Assembly: GCA_023515745.1 (NCBI GenBank)
Contig: JALECJ010000025.1
Span: forward strand, 54,787-118,786
Length of the DNA: 64,000 nt
Source of the DNA: Amoeboaphelidium protococcarum
Taxonomy: Eukaryota > Aphelidiomycota > Aphelidea
Direction of reading: 5' to 3'
The position numbers and the translations under genes were made by a program. Shown in pieces: positions 58,625 through 64,000 of this stretch. The notes beneath the pieces are model-generated. The model had not been told where the DNA came from, made no database searches, and saw only the letters and a program-made list of their open reading frames with translations. Numbering within the stretch: the stretch's first letter is position 1; each line of letters begins with the position of its first letter.

Positions 58625-61401
58625 ATGCAGAATAGTCTAATGAGAACGCGTTCGCTAACATACCGCGTCGCTTGTTCAACATGAGGACAGTTGGTCCTAA
58701 TCGCCGCGCGATGCCTATTCTCGACACACACTGCTTTTACTTTCAATCTGGTGCTAAGAGTGTACACAGTTCACAGTACATCTCAGTTGGCGCCGTCAAT
58801 CTTGACAGAGTGCTGCTAAAAGCTGTTTAATCGTTCCAAAATCAATCAGCTTTCACTTGACAACATTAGAGACTAGGAGGCTATCTGCAGATTCCATACG
58901 CACCTCAACTTGGAAAACTTTCATTCTTAAAGCTTTGCATCACTGAATACAACTTCACACTAATCATCACTACTGAACAGCTTATGCAGTGACTACTCGC
59001 TGCTATTTCGATTGCGCTCGACACCTCATCATTAGCAAATCACTGCTTTTGCATGTAACGAATCCACAACTGGCCCATGATCTTTCCGAGACTAGCGTAA
59101 CTAGAGAGAGATACACCTAATACGTTCATATTGAATTTGACAAGGCCGCTGAACGAATATCATACCAAATTAATTTTGTAACGTCAATCACGTATATTTA
59201 GATGCAGTAAAAGTGTACCAACGCACTATATCCAGTGTCAATGATTCCGGATTCAGGAATATGAAAGCATTACAGCAACAGCAGTTGTAGTTCCAAGAGG
59301 AGTCTTAACCAGGCACGCCGGAGTAACCTGCGAGCAGTTTTTTTAACTCACCTTGTGTACCGCACGGCCGCGACTCTCTATCGTAGCAATGCATCTGATC
59401 CAATCACCAGCTCAGAAGTACACAGGGTAACCATAAAGCAGCGTTTGTTCGCTCTAAGGCATTGTTAATTACTAACCAAATGGCTTGATATCTTCCTTAA
59501 TATCTGACTGGCTGAATTACAATGATCGCCGGATTCAACAGAATATTGTAATTTGTAAGAGCGTCTTTCCCAAAACTTGATTCATCAACTTCAAGTATAC
59601 GGTGTATAGCCTGAACTGTATACACTAAATCTACTGGCAACAGACAGCAATGGATGGGAGGTAATCTTTAGGTACGACTTCGGCGATGCAACCAAGATTA
59701 AACATCGACAAAGTATTGGACATTGGCTTTACTGCAAACTAAGAGATGATGATTGTTGCACACAGTCCTTAAGCAATGCACTACAGAATCTCCCGACCAA
59801 TTATCGCAGTTCATATGATTGACTCTTACGAATAGACTAAAGACGCATTCTCTTTTACAAGCACAACGGTGTTGTGGCAGCTGCTGAATAGCTAACGTAT
59901 GGAACATTCAACTAGACTATCAGATAGTTGTGCTGTAATGCTTCCGTCTTCAGCATGCCGCGTGGAGCGAGTACGCCACACTAACAAGTACATTGTAGAC
60001 AGTCTTCGCAAGCCTTGGTAGGACAATGACTCAAATGTCTTTATAATGTCCGGATTGCGCACAATTGCTGTAAATCGAAAGGACGGTTCTCGACTGCTCC
60101 AACCAGCGTCATCAATCTTTTAAATACCACAGCCAAAGCAATACACAACAACACTGATATCATAAACGTCCTACATACTTACTAGTGCAAAATTAAGGGC
60201 CAGGAGCGGTCTAAAATCACCCTTGCAAGCGAGTGATCACATTATCAGCATCAAGTGTTTTGCGCTGCATCACTTGCCAACAATCAGCCATGGACAATCT
60301 CGGACTTGTATTCTCTGAAGCTGTAGCAGCGTCCAGAGGTGAGGCGTCTCACGTGCACACCAATCAAGAGGAGATTGAAGAACAGTGACAAGCATCTGGG
60401 CGCATTTACAGGCGCACACTCTGTAAGTCGAGCCAGCAAGCGTTTGCCATGATTCATCAAAAGAACACTGCTCGTGAGAACATAACCATTGTCGGATACA
60501 ATAGGATGCTAAGGTATGGGATGGACATGATGCCCAACAATATCGTACTCAGAGAGGAGACCAACGGCCGCAAAACTACAGTAATGTTTCTTACACACTT
60601 ACTCACTACACAGTACTGCGCTTACGACAGACTGGAGATACGACACATTAGACACCACAGAATTTCATGGCCCGCATATATCAGCTGTATCACCCAACAT
60701 ATATATTTCATATCATAGGAGCAATAAGTAGATATTCAATATCTCTTGCATCCGTTTGAAGTAATGCATACTGGACAAGTAGCAAGATCTTGCAACAACA
60801 CACTCACACCCTTTAACCAGAAAGATTAAATGCAAAACATTCACAACAGATTCAATTACCAAGAGCAATCGCAGCAACAATCAGCTGGACTATACAACAT
60901 TATACCTACTAAAATCTGATTTAATACAGTGGTAAGACTTTCAAAATCCAATGGCAGAAAGAAAGAAGGGAAAGCGGGCAGATGTTTGCAAGCGGAACAA
61001 AACGACAGAGATTACGATGTCCCGGCATGAGGCGTTCTGGAGTTACCAAGACAAAGCCAATGTAAAGCCACTTCAAAATTGATAGGATCAACCGGCAACA
61101 ACGCACATTGCTACGACCAGTCAATGTATTGGCGCTGAATCATCGGGCCAGCGCCTTAACTTTAATTGAACAAAGACACGCGAGAGATTACACAATCATG
61201 GTGCGTAATATATTCAGAGTCATCAGAAAGAGTCCATAGTTAGAGCCTTGGTAGATCATTCGAAAAACAGATGGATATGGTCAGTTACCTGATAAGTTGA
61301 TCGTGTTTGGCGAGCAAATTGGATCACGCCAGAGTCACCTCACGTTGTCGATTATAAAATCTCTCGCTCAAACTACAATTAGTCTATAAAAAGTGTGAAT
61401 C

Positions 61402-61476
61402 AAAGTCGGTATGACTTTAACGTCATCGAATTGACTCTCGGTGAAGCTAAGTAGAATGAGGACAACTTGTCCGCAA
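61402..61476 (+). repeat. Degenerate repeat unit, type D copy 1
   Basis: About 75 bp beginning aaagtcggtat and containing gaagcta-gtagaatgag and acaacttgtc. It matches 62098-62172 along its whole length with scattered substitutions. Confidence 0.6.
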
Positions 61477-61485
61477 CTACGGCGC

Positions 61486-61569
61486 GTGTTGATTAACTTG
61501 CGTACAGATTGTCCTCATTGCTTCATTTCGTCAATTCTCGAGATATTACATTCATATCACTTTCAGTCT
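61486..61569 (+). repeat. Degenerate repeat unit, copy B
   Basis: Begins gtgttgattaacttgcgtac and ends in ctttcagtct, an end shared exactly with copy C. Lies directly after the type D unit. Confidence 0.6.
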
Positions 61570-61801
61570 AGATCGCATAGTCTAATTCATAGTTCATGTG
61601 AGGTTTACGCCATCAAACTTAGTATTGGTAAAGCCAAAGCAAATGAAGACAAGTTTGCCCTCAAACACTGAAGGTTGATCTAAATGAGGACAAATTTGTC
61701 ATCATAGCTGCTCTTTAAATGCGCAATCAATACGTATCGCTCAAACTACTTTCTGTTTAAGTGACGCAGCATTGAATGAGGGATGTCCGCTAACGGATCG
61801 C

Positions 61802-61885
61802 GTGCTAATCAACCTACTGACAGATTGTCCCCATCGCCGCATGTTGCGCGTTTTCGAGCTCTATCGTTCTAACTACTTTCAGTCT
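61802..61885 (+). repeat. Degenerate repeat unit, copy C
   Basis: Begins gtgctaatcaacctactgac and ends in ctttcagtct, about 316 bp after copy B, suggesting a tandem period of roughly 300-350 bp here. Confidence 0.6.
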
Positions 61886-62097
61886 GTAGCGAATAGTTTA
61901 CATCATTGGTTGAATGAGTTTTACGCCGTCTTACCGAGTTTTGGTGAGGTAAAGTTGAGTGAGGGTAGCATAGTCCTAACAACCGAGTGGCGCGATCAAT
62001 ATATGGAAGAGTTTGTGCTGATTGAGGCGCGTTGAATGAATACTGTACATGATGTATCGCCTTAGACTACCCCCAGGCTGGGCGATTAAAGTAGTAC

Positions 62098-62172
62098 AAA
62101 GTCGGTATAAGTTTTACACCATCAAACTATGTTCGAGTGAAGCTACATAGGATGAGTACAACTTGTCGGTAA
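62098..62172 (+). repeat. Degenerate repeat unit, type D copy 2
   Basis: Second copy of the 61402-61476 unit, 696 bp downstream, in the same orientation. Shared blocks include aaagtcggtat, ccatca, gtgaagcta and acaacttgtc. Confidence 0.6.
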
Positions 62173-63660
62173 GTGGCCATGTCAGATAGATGTCAACCCA
62201 ATGACAAGCTATCGTCCGCTGTGTATTCAATATCAAGCATGATAGCTTTGCAATAAGCATTGCTCGCCATCAGATCACTAAGCGGCAGAGCCGTTCGCGT
62301 TACCTCTACGTGGTTGATGACAATGATTAAGTAGAACTTGAACTAAGGCGAGTAGCTGTGCCTCAATGTCAGACTTTTATCCAGGTGGAGAGCTTCAGTT
62401 TTAAGCAGACTAGTAAATAGAGAGCACTATCTACAATGTACTAAATCAGGAACTGATTCGCGATGCATATGCTGTCGCTAATGTATTCAGCAAGCTTCCA
62501 ACATCAATGCGTTTTTTTCACCCGCCTTGAATACAACAAAAGCAGCGCAGATTAAACATTACGGCATGTGGAACTTAGACTAGCCAGACTGATTACCATT
62601 CATTCTCAACTTGATGGCGTGTACTGAGCAAAATGTCACCGGCTGATTACAATACGATTCAATTAAATTACGCGGCAATAGATTCACAGGAACCGCCGTG
62701 TAAACTGCATGCTACTGTAAAATCAACTAATTAGATCGATCAGCTACCAGCTTACATTAAATAACAGGGATAGAGCAGAGCATTCAAAGAGCTGATCGAT
62801 TAGTGCTTCATTGCCGAAGATTGTCGATACAAGCATACTTCTCAAATTGAATCACAATGGCGATTGATAACTCTAATGATGCGCTTTAGTACTCACAAGA
62901 TAGCCGGATATAAGGATGTAACTCTGCAGTATACTGTACTATTACCTTCAGCTTCAACCGCTATTAAGTAGATTCCAAGGCTCGGGGCGTAAAGAGTGTA
63001 TTAGATTATACTTAGCCAACTTGCAGTTCCCAGAAGGTCAAACTACGCGCCTAACTTAACAGCAAAGAGACTACACGCCCCATAGATACTGATGCAAATA
63101 CCACAGCAGAGTCATATTTTCCTTGATCATCAACGGCGTTTATTTCAGCGCTTGTAGGTAGATGTAGAGTTTAAGGACAGCGACCAAGAAAATATGTAGA
63201 CGTGCAGAGAAGATTATTTTATAAATGATATCAACGATAATGAAGCCTATAATCTGCCCACATGTACCTAGCCCGCTATTCATTAAATCAGGTAGACCAT
63301 TTATAATAGCTTAGCTCTGAACAGGGCGGAATGATCAGACAATATATATAAGAAAGTCTGAGGCTAAGGTACAAGATTAAAGGCTTACAGCAGATGCGCA
63401 AAGCTACAAGCACACTCTAAGATCCTGTTACTCACGTTCAAATGCATCAAGCCCAAAGTACACCTGATAACTGAATATGAAAATTAGAAAAACGCATGAA
63501 CTAAAAAGATTAGTGCAAGTGGCCTAGAAAATCTGTAAAATATGCGGTACAAGCGCGTACTCAATCGTTGAATATTAATTTTCGTGGCCGGATATTTACG
63601 CGACTTTCGCGTATCAAGGAGTTTGATTAATCAGATCACAATCACTACATTGGTTCTAGA

Positions 63661-64000
63661 CTTTTGTGAAAATCCGGAAGATCAGTGTGAGGCGCAGCCA
63701 ACATCAGTGGCGTTTAAGAGTGGCTAACATCGCGAACCAATTTTGTGGTGAATGGAAACAAATCAAAAAGAAGAAAAGAAGAAATCAACATCTGACATTT
63801 TGGAATTGCAAATCAATCTGCGATGAAAAGTGGCTGCTTGTGAAATCTGAATTTCCTGTTTGGGATTAATCTGCTGCAAAGATGGCGTCTGGTGTGGCGT
63901 TTTGTTTCAGAATGAATTTCTCTTTGGGAATGATTAATGAAAGTAAAGTCTCATCTCACTGTCATCTGCGAAGCGGCGTTTCCTCCACAGAGCTGCTAGT
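63661..64000 (+). other. Right edge, open but unidentified
   Basis: Two plus-strand frames stay open toward the edge. One has a basic lysine/arginine block (QIKKKKRRNQH) and another reads TTLVLDFCENPEDQC. Neither matches a family I know. A gene might begin here and continue beyond the window. Confidence 0.3.

Larger units (their letters stand above)
58060..63660. other. Gene-poor region with degenerate repeats
   Basis: 5.6 kb without a recognisable gene. Its base composition and the random look of the translations differ from the flanking gene-dense DNA. It contains a family of degenerate direct repeats listed separately and a perfect 10-bp duplication at 58201-58220 (ggcccaaaaa twice). Open frames such as 60387-60918 (includes NITIVGYNRMLRYGMDM) lack any domain; with one stop codon such lengths are expected. 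Could be a relic of mobile DNA or a subtelomeric or heterochromatic segment. Confidence 0.5.

Noticed and set aside
60387-60918. Open frame of about 175 codons in the gene-poor end as a gene
   Set aside because: No domain or conserved pattern, odd His/Cys/Met-rich composition, and with TGA as the only stop such a length is expected by chance.

Overview
This is nuclear DNA from a flagellated eukaryote in which TAA and TAG encode glutamine and TGA is the only stop. Many conserved proteins (glucose-6-phosphate isomerase, phospholipase D, dynamin, kinesin-7, COQ6, CEP164) read straight through dozens of in-frame TAA/TAG codons, often exactly where homologues carry Gln, and all end at TGA. I modelled 20 spliceosomal introns of 48-74 nt. 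They start GTA (19 of 20) and almost all end in TGTAG. B9D1 and a CEP164-like protein imply a transition zone and distal appendages, hence a cilium. The code is that of ciliates, but also of some green algae, oxymonads, diplomonads and other lineages, so I do not name a taxon.

Layout. 1-10.8 kb: 5' part of TAF1 (-), GPI (+), a decayed Fanzor/TnpB-like fragment (-), a coiled-coil protein (+), a Cys form of selenoprotein K (+), isobutyryl-CoA dehydrogenase (-), mitoribosomal mS29/DAP3 (+), septin (-). 10.8-17 kb: a broken Myb/telobox gene (-), two tandem secreted DUF5995-like genes (+), a Gln-rich hypothetical (+), ARL8 (-). 17-28.5 kb: FAM135-like lipase (-), PX-PH phospholipase D (-), an F-box/RPEL protein (+), CHMP2-type ESCRT-III (+), B9D1 (+), NUFIP1-like (-), Prp40-like WW-FF protein (+). 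28.7-34 kb: dynamin-related GTPase (-), MsrB (+), kynurenine aminotransferase-like enzyme (-). 34.3-36.3 kb: unrecognised coding material.

36.8-47.5 kb holds a 1607-residue CENP-E-like kinesin and two paralogous PD-(D/E)XK nuclease-like proteins resembling Crinkler-type effectors, the first truncated and altered in its active site, with unrecognised ORF fragments between them. 48-58 kb: a tandem-CH/coiled-coil/PH protein (+), DNA polymerase kappa (-), SCOC-like protein (+), a gene holding only the membrane domain of ribophorin II (+), CEP164-like (-), COQ6 (+). 58-64 kb has no recognisable gene and contains a dispersed or tandem degenerate repeat family.

There is no operon logic. Genes lie on both strands with short intergenic gaps, and convergent pairs are often under 200 bp apart. 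The most unusual contents are the paired nuclease-like paralogues (with a catalytic Glu changed to Gln via TAG), the stand-alone ribophorin II membrane domain, the F-box/RPEL fusion and the near-invariant TGTAG splice acceptor. Models were made by eye from translation; family calls rest on motif recognition, not searches.
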